From NCBI GenBank assembly GCA_964592815.1, contig CAZQGE010000045.1, positions 1 through 10,895 on the forward strand: a stretch of 10,895 nucleotides of DNA, given 5' to 3'. The stretch comes from CAZQGE01 sp964592815 (lineage in GTDB: Bacteria > Bacillota > Clostridia > Christensenellales > CAG-917). This document shows positions 1 to 6,971 of the stretch, piece by piece; the stretch's first letter is position 1, and each line of letters begins with the position of its first letter. Below the pieces are notes generated by a model that saw nothing but the letters and a program-made list of their open reading frames with translations, had not been told where the DNA came from and made no database searches. The position numbers and the translations under genes are program-made.

Positions 1-30
1 ATAGCCCTCTAAACTTTATAACTTCAAATG

Positions 31-160
31 GTTTTGCCTTTTGATGAGTTTTTGCCTTTTGCCAAGTTTTAGACAGAAAATAAATTTTTATTTTTAGCTA
101 TGTTTTGGACATAAATGAGCTTTTAATTTCAGTTATGTTTTGGACAGGAATGAGATTTTT
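31..160. repeat. Imperfect tandem repeats in gene-less region
   Basis: Two short units carry TTTTGCCTTTTG at 32-43 and 50-61, 18 bp apart. Three longer units then begin with GTTTT at 66, 102 and 137, a period of 36 and 35 bp. The last two are the best pair: 96-119 and 131-154 agree at 21 of 24 positions and share TATGTTTTGGACA and AATGAG. The unit at 66 is more diverged (GTTTTAGACAGAAAA). The period is not a constant multiple of three and every frame is broken by stops, so this is not a coding repeat. The region lies downstream of the minus-strand antiporter. It could be a cluster of protein-binding sites or a decayed intergenic repeat. Nothing else identifiable is seen in 1-259. Confidence 0.6.
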
Positions 161-259
161 CTGCCTTATTAGTTTATATAATTTTTTATCATTGCTTGAA
201 AAATTGCAACAACTCAACATTTGCATTTTTAAGATCAAATCTTTTATTGCAAAATAGTG

Positions 260-1513
260 CTATGCAATTTGCTCGGGCGAGGGCTGTTCATCTATTGGCG
301 GAAGCTCTGTCGGCAATGATTTGTCGTGCTTGTATGACAACTTCAAAAGTATTGGTGTAAGCAACGTCGTGATTATGATAAGTATCAAAACAAATGGCAT
401 AATTGCTTGGTCAACAAGTCCGCTATCTAAGCCTTTTTGCGCGCACACCAAAACAACTTCAGCACGTACCATCATACCTACGCCGACGCGGTAACTATCT
501 TTTATTCCATATCCGCACATTAACGAACCTAAACCGCAACCGATAAGTTTTCCTGCAATTCCAACGGCGACAAACGCAAAACCAAAGCCGACAAAACCTG
601 GGTTAATATTGGCGAAATTTGCTTGTATTCCTATGTTTGCAAAAAACACGGGAGCAAAAATCATATAGTTTGCAACTTCAATTTTCTTGTCAATGTAGTT
701 GGATTCGTTAAGACCGGAAATCATCAAGCCTGCAATGTATGCGCCTGTGATATCTGCAACACCAAACCAGCGTTCGGCGGCATACGCAAGGAAGAAACAC
801 AGCGCAAAAGAGAAAATTGGGATTCTGCGCATATGCGTGTATTTTTTGGATATGGCTTTCATTATGTAATGAATTGCAATTCCAAGGAAGATTGCAAGGA
901 CAAAGAAACCTACCATTTTGCCTATTACAATTCCTATATCTGCTGCAGAACCTGTTTTGCTTATTCCAACAAACAAAGATAGTAAGACAACGCCAATTAT
1001 ATCGTCAAGAATTGCGGCTGCAATGATTGACGTGCCGACTTTTGAGTTTAACTTTCCAAGTTCTTTGAGAGCAGCTACGGTTATACTCACGGACGTAGCT
1101 GCCAAAATTGTGCCATAAAATAAGTTTGAAATTACGGTGTGTTGCGTCATATCTTGGAAACCACCGTTGAAAGCGCAAGCTACAATAAAGCCTAAACCAA
1201 CAGGGACAATGACGCCTAAAGAGGTTATTACTAATGAGGGTAACCCAGTTTTTTTGAACTGTTTTAGGTCGGTTTCAATACCTGCTGAAAACATTATCAA
1301 AACTACACCGATTTTGGCAAGGAACGACAATCCTGCCATAGTGTCGGCAGAAAAAATTGTTTGACCAGGGATAAGTTTTAGCAACCCTAAAAGAATGCCT
1401 GCAATAAGCATTCCAACAACTTGTGGCAAGCCGAAACGCTTTCCTAACAAAGAAAAAACTTTTGTTGCGACTAATATTAAAGCCAACGGCAATAGTAAAC
1501 GATAATATTCCAT
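260..1513 (-). CDS. Cation:proton antiporter, CPA2 family (membrane domain only)
   Basis: A 417-residue integral membrane protein of the monovalent cation:proton antiporter-2 (CPA2; KefB/NapA-like) superfamily, expected to exchange Na+ or K+ for H+ at the cytoplasmic membrane. It is almost wholly hydrophobic with about 12 membrane segments. Family marks are FSAGIETDL (residues 75-83), ATSVSIT (139-145), ILDDIIG (168-174) with the adjacent acidic pair D170-D171 at the ion site, and GMMVRAEVVLV (346-356) near the C-terminal helices. The Asp-Asp pair is typical of electrogenic CPA2 exchangers. The protein ends in a short hydrophilic tail (394-417, rich in P and E). It has no TrkA-N/RCK nucleotide-binding domain, so it is shorter than KefB/KefC. 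The start at 1513 is preferred over an in-frame ATG at 1567 because of the ribosome binding site and because the upstream ATG falls inside the promoter. Which cation it carries cannot be told. Confidence 0.92.
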   Translation of the reverse strand: MEYYRLLLPLALILVATKVFSLLGKRFGLPQVVGMLIAGILLGLLKLIPGQTIFSADTMAGLSFLAKIGVVLIMFSAGIETDLKQFKKTGLPSLVITSLGVIVPVGLGFIVACAFNGGFQDMTQHTVISNLFYGTILAATSVSITVAALKELGKLNSKVGTSIIAAAILDDIIGVVLLSLFVGISKTGSAADIGIVIGKMVGFFVLAIFLGIAIHYIMKAISKKYTHMRRIPIFSFALCFFLAYAAERWFGVADITGAYIAGLMISGLNESNYIDKKIEVANYMIFAPVFFANIGIQANFANINPGFVGFGFAFVAVGIAGKLIGCGLGSLMCGYGIKDSYRVGVGMMVRAEVVLVCAQKGLDSGLVDQAIMPFVLILIIITTLLTPILLKLSYKHDKSLPTELPPIDEQPSPEQIA

Positions 1514-1516
1514 AAA

Positions 1517-1523
1517 ATCACCT
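1517..1523 (-). promoter_or_regulatory. Ribosome binding site fixing the antiporter start
   Basis: Read on the minus strand this is AGGTGAT, a strong match to the anti-Shine-Dalgarno partner, ending 3 nt before the ATG at 1513. It favours the shorter protein over the extension beginning at 1567. Confidence 0.8.
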
Positions 1524-1538
1524 TTCCAATTCGAGATT

Positions 1539-1567
1539 GTTATAACACTATGCCAGATACAAGTCAA
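1539..1567 (-). promoter_or_regulatory. Sigma-A type promoter of the antiporter gene
   Basis: On the minus strand, -35 TTGACT (1567-1562), a 17-nt spacer, and -10 TATAAC (1544-1539). Transcription would begin near 1532, giving a leader of about 20 nt that contains the ribosome binding site. Divergent to the phospholipase promoter. Confidence 0.75.
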
Positions 1568-1637
1568 GCGTAAATGATACTAATGGAGTTGGTTTGCTCA
1601 CGCGTTAGATATGCCTACAAATAATTAAAAAAGAAAG

Positions 1638-1666
1638 TTGCAAGATTAGGACTTTTATGTTACAAT
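1638..1666 (+). promoter_or_regulatory. Extended -10 promoter of the phospholipase-polA-coaE operon
   Basis: -35 TTGCAA (1638-1643), 17-nt spacer, -10 TACAAT (1661-1666), preceded by TGT at 1658-1660, which makes an extended -10. The leader to the ATG at 1694 is about 20 nt. The antiporter promoter lies about 70 bp away on the other strand. Confidence 0.75.
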
Positions 1667-1693
1667 TTAACCGATTGTGGAGGAAACAAGTTT

Positions 1694-2500
1694 ATGAGTA
1701 AGTTAGGATTAGTTTTGGAAGGCGGTGCTGCAAAAGGCGCTTATGAAGCAGGTGTAATACAAGCAATGTCGGAAGCTGGAATTGAATTTGACGCTGTCAG
1801 CGGTGCGTCAATAGGCGCTATTAACGGAGCGGCTTACGTTCAAGGTGGATATGAATTTTTGGACAAAGTTTGGACGGATATAATCACACATACTTTTTTT
1901 GACATAAGCGACGATATGATTGCGCGCTTCAAGAAAAAAGACTTTGATTTGGATATGCTTTTTTACGCGGGCAAAAAACTTACGTCTTTGTGGGAAGAAA
2001 TTAGAACTTCTTATGAAACAGCTTCCGAATACATACAAACTGAGTTGAACGAAAACTCCGTCCGCAAAAGCAATAAAGATTTTGGGCTTGTTACGTACAA
2101 TATGTCGGATATGAAACCCGTTGAAATTATGAAAAATGAAATTCCACAAGGGCAAATGTACGAATATCTTATGGCATCAACCTCGTTCCCAATTTTTCCA
2201 GCTCAAATTATAGACGGAAAAAAATATATCGACGGTAGCGTGTTTGATAACCTTCCTATCACTTTACTTGCTAAAAACGGCTACAAAAAAATGGTTGTCG
2301 TCAGAGTTAACACGATGCAAAAAATGCAGAAACGTAAACTTGAAATTGATGACCTTGACTTGTTTTATATTGCCCCTGAAAAAGACTTGGGCTTAGGTAT
2401 GTCGTTCTCAAGTGAAAAAATATTGCATTTCCGTGAAGTAGGTTACGCTGACGGAAAAGCAGCACTTGCTAACGGTCTAAAAGAATTTTTGGAAAGATAG
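1694..2500 (+). CDS. Patatin-like phospholipase (serine acyl hydrolase)
   Basis: A 268-residue protein of the patatin/RssA-type family, enzymes that hydrolyse ester bonds of phospholipids or other acyl lipids with a Ser-Asp dyad. All core elements are visible: the glycine-rich oxyanion-hole loop GGAAKG (10-15), the nucleophile elbow GASIG (37-41) with catalytic Ser39, and the DGS motif (180-182) with catalytic Asp180 in a YIDGSVFDNLPI context. There is no signal peptide or membrane segment, so it is probably cytosolic or peripheral on the inner face of the membrane. The length is normal for the small bacterial subgroup. The ATG at 1694 has GGAGGA at 1679-1684, 9 nt upstream. It is the first gene after a strong promoter and sits 46 bp before polA. 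The true substrate is unknown; bacterial members include both housekeeping lipases and effector-like proteins, and this one looks like housekeeping. Confidence 0.93.
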   Translation: MSKLGLVLEGGAAKGAYEAGVIQAMSEAGIEFDAVSGASIGAINGAAYVQGGYEFLDKVWTDIITHTFFDISDDMIARFKKKDFDLDMLFYAGKKLTSLWEEIRTSYETASEYIQTELNENSVRKSNKDFGLVTYNMSDMKPVEIMKNEIPQGQMYEYLMASTSFPIFPAQIIDGKKYIDGSVFDNLPITLLAKNGYKKMVVVRVNTMQKMQKRKLEIDDLDLFYIAPEKDLGLGMSFSSEKILHFREVGYADGKAALANGLKEFLER

Positions 2501-2546
2501 TGAGAAAATTATCTTTTAATTTGGATAGAATTCCAACAGAGGCATT

Positions 2547-5069
2547 ATGAATAATAAAATTATTTTGTTGGATTCCAACAGTTTATTTCATCGCGCTTAT
2601 CACGCATTACCCAATTTGAAAACTTCAAAGGGAATGTTTACGGGCGCGATTTTTGGATTTATTACCATTCTTCTAAGGATTATTAAAGAACAAAAACCTA
2701 CGCATATTGCAGCGGCTTTTGACCTTAAAGCTCCCACTTTTCGTCATCAAATGTTTGAAAATTACAAGGGTACAAGAAAACCTATGGACGAAGAGTTGCT
2801 TCAACAACTTCAACCACTCAAAGATTTGCTTGATGCTATGAATATAAAAATAGTAAGCCTAGAAGGTTATGAAGCAGATGATATTTTAGGTACGCTTGCA
2901 AAGCGTTTTGATGACGATACGATAATTGTTACGGGTGACCGAGACAGCTTTCAGTTGGTGTCTGAATCAACGAGAATTTTTTGGACAAAGAAGGGCGTAA
3001 GCGAAATCGAAATTTATACGCCTGAAAGACTTGCCGAAGATGGCTTTTCTGTTGCAAGTTTTATCGATTATAAGGCTTTAAGGGGTGACCCGTCCGATAA
3101 TATTCCTGGCGTTAAGGGTGTTGGAGAGAAGACGGCAAAACAGTTGTTGGACACTTATAAAACACTTGAAAATGTGCTTAACAATGCGGCAAACGTCAAA
3201 GGTAAGTTGGGAGAAACTCTTGCTGAAAGTTACGACATTGCTATGTTGTCAAGAAAACTTGCGACAATAGATTGCGACGTGCCTGTTAAATGCGAATTAG
3301 ATGATATTAAATTCAATCCGATTTTTTCCATAAAGGTTAAAAACATGCTTTCCGATTTGGAAATGCCGTCTTTATTAAATAGAATGGAATTTGAAAATGG
3401 CGGAGAAAATGAAAATTTAGAAGAAAACTTTGAACAAGAAGAATATGAAAAAATTGAGATAAATACGGCACAGCAACTCAAAAATGCGTTGAAAGGCGAA
3501 AAAATTGCGTTATACGTTGATAAAACTATAAAATTTTCCGTAGATAGAAAGACTGAATATTCAATCATTGGCAAAGCTGATTTGTTTAGCGACGGGTTGG
3601 ACTTTGACGAAGCATTGGAGATTATAAAAAGTAATCTTGACGCTAAAGAATTGATTTGCTTTGACTTCAAACAATTATCACTTGAATATGGCTTAAAGTG
3701 TGACAAGTTTTTTGATTTGATGATTGCTTGTCATCTTGCAAGAGAAAGCGCAACTATAAAAGAGTTAAGCACGGTGCTCAATGCTGACGGTTTTGAAATT
3801 TCAACAGTTTCTATGTTGGTGGCTTATGAAAGTTTGAAAAAAAGCCTCAAAGATAAAAATCTTTACAAACTGTTTTATGAAGTTGAGCAACCTCTTGCTG
3901 TGGTGCTTAGAAATATGCAGGAAAGAGGATTTTCAGTTAAAACTCAAACTCTTAAAGCGTTGGAAGTTGAGTACGCACAAAAACTCAATTCGCTTACAGA
4001 CCAAATTCATAACTTGGCTGGGGTTGATTTTAATATTGCATCTCCAAAACAACTTGGGGAAGTTTTGTTTGAAAAAATGAACTTGCCACACGGAAAAAAG
4101 AATAAGACTGGGTTTTCTGTCAGTGAAGACGTGCTTACAAAAATCTTTGATATACATCCGATAATTCCACTCATTTTGGAATATAGACATTTTTCAAAAT
4201 TGCAATCTACCTATGTTGTTGGTTTGCAACCACTTGTAAAAAACGGCAAAATTCATACGGAATTTAAGCAATGTATTACTGCTACGGGCAGATTGTCGTC
4301 TGTAAACCCTAATTTGCAAAATATACCAGATAAGGGTGACGACGCAAAACAAATTAAAAATGCTTTTACCGCTTCAAAAGATTGCATTTTGGTTTCGGCG
4401 GACTATTCACAAATTGAACTTAGACTACTTGCGCATTTCAGCGAAGACCAAAAACTTATCGAGGCATATAACAGGGCAGACGATATTCACGCTTTGACGG
4501 CTTCTCAAATTTTGAATAAGCCAATTTCAGAAGTTACACCACAAGAGAGGAAAGCAGCAAAAGCCGTAAACTTTGGTATTATATATGGTATGAGCGGTTT
4601 CGGTTTGGCTGAAAACTTGTCTATTTCCAGGTTTAAGGCAACTGAATTTATCAATAATTACTTTGAGAAGTATCCAACTGTTAAAGCATATATTGAAAGT
4701 AATATCAAAATTGCAAAAGAGAATGGATATGCTGTAACATTGCTTAACAGACGCAGAAATTTGAGTGACCTTAACTCATCAAATTATATGGTTCGTTCTG
4801 CTGCTGAGAGAATGGCTATGAACACACCGTTGCAAGGTTCGGCGGCGGATATTGTTAAACTCGCTATGCTTAAAGTCGAAAATAGACTTAAAGGTTTGAA
4901 ATCAAAAATGATATTGCAAGTTCACGACGAATTGATTGTTGACACATTCAAAGATGAAGTGGACGAAATTAGACATATTCTTAAAACTGAAATGGAAAAC
5001 GTTGTAAAACTCAGAGTTCCGCTGGTCGTGGACGTCGAAACTGCTGAAAATTGGGGTGAGATGAAATGA
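2547..5069 (+). CDS. polA: DNA polymerase I, with degenerate proofreading domain
   Basis: An 840-residue family A polymerase that fills repair gaps and removes RNA primers from Okazaki fragments. The N-terminal 5'-nuclease domain (about 1-280) keeps its metal ligands in EADDILGT (109-116), GDRDSFQL (130-137) and GDPSDNIPGVKGVGEKTA (180-197). A very acidic linker follows (283-305). The 3'-5' exonuclease-like domain (about 306-440) lacks the Exo I Asp-x-Glu, the Exo II Asp (FKQL, 374-377) and the Exo III Tyr-x3-Asp, so proofreading should be absent, as in Bacillus and Taq Pol I. The polymerase domain is intact: TATGRLSS (578-585), motif A DYSQIE (619-624), motif B with R668, K672, F676 and Y680, and motif C QVHDE (791-795). 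Phe676 is at the E. coli F762 position. The start is preceded by AGAGG (2538-2542) only 4 nt away. It overlaps coaE by 4 bp. Confidence 0.98.
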   Translation: MNNKIILLDSNSLFHRAYHALPNLKTSKGMFTGAIFGFITILLRIIKEQKPTHIAAAFDLKAPTFRHQMFENYKGTRKPMDEELLQQLQPLKDLLDAMNIKIVSLEGYEADDILGTLAKRFDDDTIIVTGDRDSFQLVSESTRIFWTKKGVSEIEIYTPERLAEDGFSVASFIDYKALRGDPSDNIPGVKGVGEKTAKQLLDTYKTLENVLNNAANVKGKLGETLAESYDIAMLSRKLATIDCDVPVKCELDDIKFNPIFSIKVKNMLSDLEMPSLLNRMEFENGGENENLEENFEQEEYEKIEINTAQQLKNALKGEKIALYVDKTIKFSVDRKTEYSIIGKADLFSDGLDFDEALEIIKSNLDAKELICFDFKQLSLEYGLKCDKFFDLMIACHLARESATIKELSTVLNADGFEISTVSMLVAYESLKKSLKDKNLYKLFYEVEQPLAVVLRNMQERGFSVKTQTLKALEVEYAQKLNSLTDQIHNLAGVDFNIASPKQLGEVLFEKMNLPHGKKNKTGFSVSEDVLTKIFDIHPIIPLILEYRHFSKLQSTYVVGLQPLVKNGKIHTEFKQCITATGRLSSVNPNLQNIPDKGDDAKQIKNAFTASKDCILVSADYSQIELRLLAHFSEDQKLIEAYNRADDIHALTASQILNKPISEVTPQERKAAKAVNFGIIYGMSGFGLAENLSISRFKATEFINNYFEKYPTVKAYIESNIKIAKENGYAVTLLNRRRNLSDLNSSNYMVRSAAERMAMNTPLQGSAADIVKLAMLKVENRLKGLKSKMILQVHDELIVDTFKDEVDEIRHILKTEMENVVKLRVPLVVDVETAENWGEMK

Positions 5070-5647
5070 AATTAGCGGTGATTGGTGGCATTGGAAGCGG
5101 TAAAAGTGAAGTTTGCAAAGTAGCTAAGGAAATTGGCTTTAACGTAGTTTCAGCCGACCAGATTAACAAAGAAATGCTTATGGATAAGGCTTACTTAAAA
5201 AAATTAGAATTGGCTTTTCCTAAGGCATTTTTCAATGGCAAATTTGATAAGCAAATATTAGCAAACGAAGTCTTTTGCGACAAAAAAAAGTTGCAAAAAT
5301 TGAACTCTATCGCACACCCAGAAATAGTAAAAAGATTGATGTCTTATAATGGCGACAACTTAGTCGTGGAGTTACCGTTGATTTTTGAAAGCGGTTGCGC
5401 GTCAGCGTTTGACAATATACTTCTTATTGATACCAAATTTAGATTGCGTATAAAAAGGCTAAAAGGCAGAGGAATTGTGCCAAGCAAGTCATTGAGAATT
5501 ATGCGCGCGCAAGTCCCAACGTCAAAACTTAGAAAAATTTCTACATATATCATCAAAAATAACGGCAGTCTTAATGATTTGAGAAATAATGCAAAATGTT
5601 ATCTAAGCACTTTTTTGGAACTTGAGACCAAAAAGCATACAAATTGA
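5066..5647 (+). CDS. coaE: Dephospho-CoA kinase
   Basis: A 193-residue P-loop kinase that phosphorylates the 3'-hydroxyl of dephospho-CoA, the last step of coenzyme A synthesis, in the cytosol. Visible features are the Walker A loop GGIGSGKS (7-14), SADQI (29-33) with Asp31 in the substrate-binding region, IAHPEI (82-87), VELPLIFESG (101-110, the usual V-[DE]-x-P-L-L-F-E block), and the lid region with RxxIxRLKxRG then a conserved-type Gln149 before the C-terminal IIKNNGS (162-168). The length is slightly short but normal for the family. Its ATG overlaps the polA stop as ATGA, with GGGGTGAG at 5053-5060 as ribosome binding site, so the two are translationally coupled. In Bacillus mutM lies between polA and coaE; here it is absent. 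Confidence 0.93.
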   Translation: MKLAVIGGIGSGKSEVCKVAKEIGFNVVSADQINKEMLMDKAYLKKLELAFPKAFFNGKFDKQILANEVFCDKKKLQKLNSIAHPEIVKRLMSYNGDNLVVELPLIFESGCASAFDNILLIDTKFRLRIKRLKGRGIVPSKSLRIMRAQVPTSKLRKISTYIIKNNGSLNDLRNNAKCYLSTFLELETKKHTN

Positions 5648-5672
5648 CCTTTTAGAGTGACTTGCAGTTAAT

Positions 5673-5701
5673 TTGTGAATTGCATATTTCAAAAATATAA
5701 T
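5673..5701 (+). promoter_or_regulatory. Promoter of the short-chain dehydrogenase gene
   Basis: -35 TTGTGA (5673-5678), 17-nt spacer, perfect -10 TATAAT (5696-5701). It lies in the 143-bp gap after coaE. The leader to the ATG at 5791 is about 80 nt. No convincing intrinsic terminator for the coaE operon is seen before it; the weak hairpin at 5665-5684 (GCAGTT/AATTGC) lacks a T-run. Confidence 0.6.
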
Positions 5702-5778
5702 ATTTGGTCAAAAATTTATAGTATATAAGTAAATGTAAACGGCTTAGCATAAAATTGTTAGCGTTGTTTTTATATTTT

Positions 5779-5784
5779 GGAGGT
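5779..5784 (+). promoter_or_regulatory. Ribosome binding site fixing the dehydrogenase start
   Basis: GGAGGT, a full match, ends 6 nt before the ATG at 5791. It decides against an in-frame TTG at 5755, which would add 12 residues before the nucleotide-binding fold. Confidence 0.85.
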
Positions 5785-5790
5785 ATAAAA

Positions 5791-6573
5791 ATGATTGAAG
5801 GGAAAAGTATCGTCCTTACGGGCGCAAATAGCGGTATAGGTCTTGAAACACTCAAACTTTTTGTTCAAGGCGGAAATAAGGTTTTGGCAGTTGATTTGAA
5901 TACGGACAAAATTGAAACGTTTGACAAAGCGTTGGTAATTCCTATGAAATGTGACGTTTCAACCAAGGAAAATATTGACTTGATTTTTGAAAAAGCCAAG
6001 GAAATTTTGGGGAAAATTGACATATTCTATGCAAACGCAGGCTTTCCATATTTTGAAAAAATGGACTATGTTAATTGGGATAGAATGGACAAAATTTTCA
6101 AGGTTAATACATACTCACCAATCTATTCTTTCCAAAAATACGTCGAATTTTTAGGCGGAAAAGAAGGCAGTTTTGCTGTTACAGTTTCAGCTATGGGCAA
6201 AATGGGTATGCCAGGATTTGCACTTTATGGCGGAACTAAGTTTGCAATGCAAGGTTGGCAACAATGTATGCGTTTAGAAATGCCAAAAAATGTGTCGTTG
6301 ACTTGTCTTTATCCTGTTGCAACCGATACGGGATTTTTTGCTAAAGCGACAGAAGACACAAAAAAGGAAATGCAAAAACCTTTTCCTGTTCAAAAGCCTT
6401 CTCACGTTGCAAAATGTATGGTTAAAGGAATTGAAAAGAAAAAAAAGTATGTAAATCCTTGCAAGTTATTTAGTTTGTCATTGGTATTATTTGCAATTTG
6501 TCCACCGATAAGAACTATATATTGGGCACTTGAAAATAGAAAGTTTCAGAAATATTTGAAGACGGCAAAATAA
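5791..6573 (+). CDS. Short-chain dehydrogenase/reductase (classical SDR)
   Basis: A 260-residue NAD(P)-dependent oxidoreductase with the classical SDR plan. The cofactor loop is TGANSGIG (10-17). Asp35 at the end of the second beta strand (LAVDLN) suggests a preference for NAD(H). CDV (54-56) contacts adenine and NAG is at 82-84. The catalytic tetrad is Asn106, Ser133, Tyr146 and Lys150 (YGGTK). The last 35 residues hold a hydrophobic stretch (about 226-239, FSLSLVLFAICPP) after a basic KKKK run (216-219), followed by a basic tail. This suggests membrane association, as in SDRs that act on lipids or other apolar substrates. It has its own promoter and stands between the coaE operon and a tRNA gene, so context gives no pathway. 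The substrate is unknown. Confidence 0.92.
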   Translation: MIEGKSIVLTGANSGIGLETLKLFVQGGNKVLAVDLNTDKIETFDKALVIPMKCDVSTKENIDLIFEKAKEILGKIDIFYANAGFPYFEKMDYVNWDRMDKIFKVNTYSPIYSFQKYVEFLGGKEGSFAVTVSAMGKMGMPGFALYGGTKFAMQGWQQCMRLEMPKNVSLTCLYPVATDTGFFAKATEDTKKEMQKPFPVQKPSHVAKCMVKGIEKKKKYVNPCKLFSLSLVLFAICPPIRTIYWALENRKFQKYLKTAK

Positions 6574-6606
6574 ACGTAAAATAAGGGCTTAAACAAAATC
6601 AATTTG

Positions 6607-6635
6607 TTGACAAATGAGCGTTGCTAAGCTAAAAT
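6607..6635 (+). promoter_or_regulatory. Promoter of the tRNA-Leu gene
   Basis: Perfect -35 TTGACA (6607-6612), 17-nt spacer, -10 TAAAAT (6630-6635). Transcription would start about 3 nt before the mature tRNA 5' end, so the 5' leader is very short. This is typical of a single-gene stable RNA unit. Confidence 0.8.
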
Positions 6636-6644
6636 GACAACTAT

Positions 6645-6731
6645 GCGTGGGTGGCGGAATTGGCAGACGCGCTAGATTCAGGTTCTAGTGTTGGCAACGA
6701 CATGTGGGTTCAAGTCCCGTCCCGCGCACCA
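6645..6731 (+). tRNA. tRNA-Leu, anticodon CAG
   Basis: An 87-nt class II tRNA. The acceptor stem GCGTGGG (6645-6651) pairs with CCCGCGC (6721-6727) with one G-U pair, followed by discriminator A (6728) and an encoded CCA (6729-6731). The D-loop has the GG pair. The anticodon stem CTAGA/TCTAG (6672-6676, 6684-6688) encloses the loop TTCAGGT, giving anticodon CAG at 6679-6681, which reads CUG codons. The long variable arm (TGTTG/CGACA, about 6689-6703) is the mark of Leu, Ser or Tyr tRNAs; with A73 and CAG it is Leu. The T-arm loop is TTCAAGT; its stem has two wobble pairs at the outer end. Confidence 0.97.
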
Positions 6732-6733
6732 GT

Positions 6734-6760
6734 AAAACAAGTCTTTTGACTTGTTTTTTT
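6734..6760 (+). terminator. Intrinsic terminator of tRNA-Leu
   Basis: A 10-bp stem, AAAACAAGTC (6734-6743) with GACTTGTTTT (6748-6757), around a TTTT loop. The T-run overlaps the 3' arm and continues to 6760. It starts 3 nt after the CCA end. Confidence 0.9.
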
Positions 6761-6761
6761 A

Positions 6762-6792
6762 TTGACATTTATGTCTTAAACCCTGTTATAGT
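6762..6792 (+). promoter_or_regulatory. Promoter-like element after the tRNA terminator (tentative)
   Basis: A perfect -35 hexamer TTGACA (6762-6767) is followed by TTATAG at N18 (6786-6791) or TATAGT at N19 (6787-6792). A small dyad GACAT-TT-ATGTC (6764-6775) overlaps the -35. No gene follows for almost 300 bp, so if active it would make a short RNA or a long leader for the two-component operon. Confidence 0.3.
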
Positions 6793-6871
6793 TGCGACGT
6801 TGTGTATATATTTAGATATTACGGTGACCAACAAACAATATCAGTTGGTCGTTTTAGTTGCGCCGTTTTGT
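6789..6871 (+). repeat. Direct repeat pair, 17 nt, 66 bp apart
   Basis: TAGTTGCGACGTTGTGT (6789-6805) and TAGTTGCGCCGTTTTGT (6855-6871) match at 15 of 17 positions. They are less AT-rich than their surroundings and bracket the hairpin at 6826-6850. The role is unknown. Confidence 0.5.
6826..6850 (+). other. Hairpin between the 17-nt direct repeats
   Basis: GACCAAC (6826-6832) pairs perfectly with GTTGGTC (6844-6850) around an 11-nt loop. It is followed by GTTTTAGTTG, a T-run too short and interrupted for a confident intrinsic terminator. It could be an operator dyad, part of a small RNA, or a weak terminator. Confidence 0.45.
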
Positions 6872-6922
6872 CAAATTTTAATTTATCTAATTATCTCAAA
6901 ATTAAATTAACATTAAATAAAG

Positions 6923-6951
6923 TGGACAAGATTAACTAATTATATTATAAT
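6923..6951 (+). promoter_or_regulatory. Promoter of the two-component operon
   Basis: -35 TGGACA (6923-6928), 17-nt spacer, perfect -10 TATAAT (6946-6951). Transcription would begin near 6958, leaving a leader of about 120 nt before the response regulator ATG at 7080. A second weaker candidate is TTGAAT (6972-6977) with TAAAAT (6994-6999) at N16. The stretch 6732-7079 contains no gene. Confidence 0.65.
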
Positions 6952-6971
6952 TTGACAAATATACCGTGAAT

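Noticed and set aside
31..160. CRISPR array
   Set aside because: The units are imperfect, the 35-36 bp period is too short for repeat plus spacer, and no cas gene is near.
231..243. Hairpin AAGAT-CAA-ATCTT as terminator of the antiporter
   Set aside because: The stem is only 5 bp without GC strength, and on the minus strand it is followed by A-rich sequence, not a T-run.
623..1364. Several plus-strand frames of 66-119 codons opposite the antiporter
   Set aside because: They are antisense to a clear family member, lack ribosome binding sites and have compositions typical of shadow frames.
1514..1567. N-terminal extension of the antiporter from an ATG at 1567
   Set aside because: The upstream ATG lies within the predicted -35 element, and the ATG at 1513 has a strong AGGTGAT ribosome binding site and begins the membrane protein proper.
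5755..5790. TTG start 12 codons upstream for the SDR
   Set aside because: GGAGGT sits ideally before the ATG at 5791, and the SDR fold needs no extra residues.
6877..6906. AT-only dyad TTTAATTT / AAATTAAA
   Set aside because: It is composed only of A and T in an AT-rich region and is expected by chance.
6704..6910. 68-codon plus-strand frame running out of the tRNA
   Set aside because: Its start lies inside tRNA-Leu, it crosses the terminator, and it has no ribosome binding site. Its repeated-looking peptide comes from the 17-nt DNA repeat.
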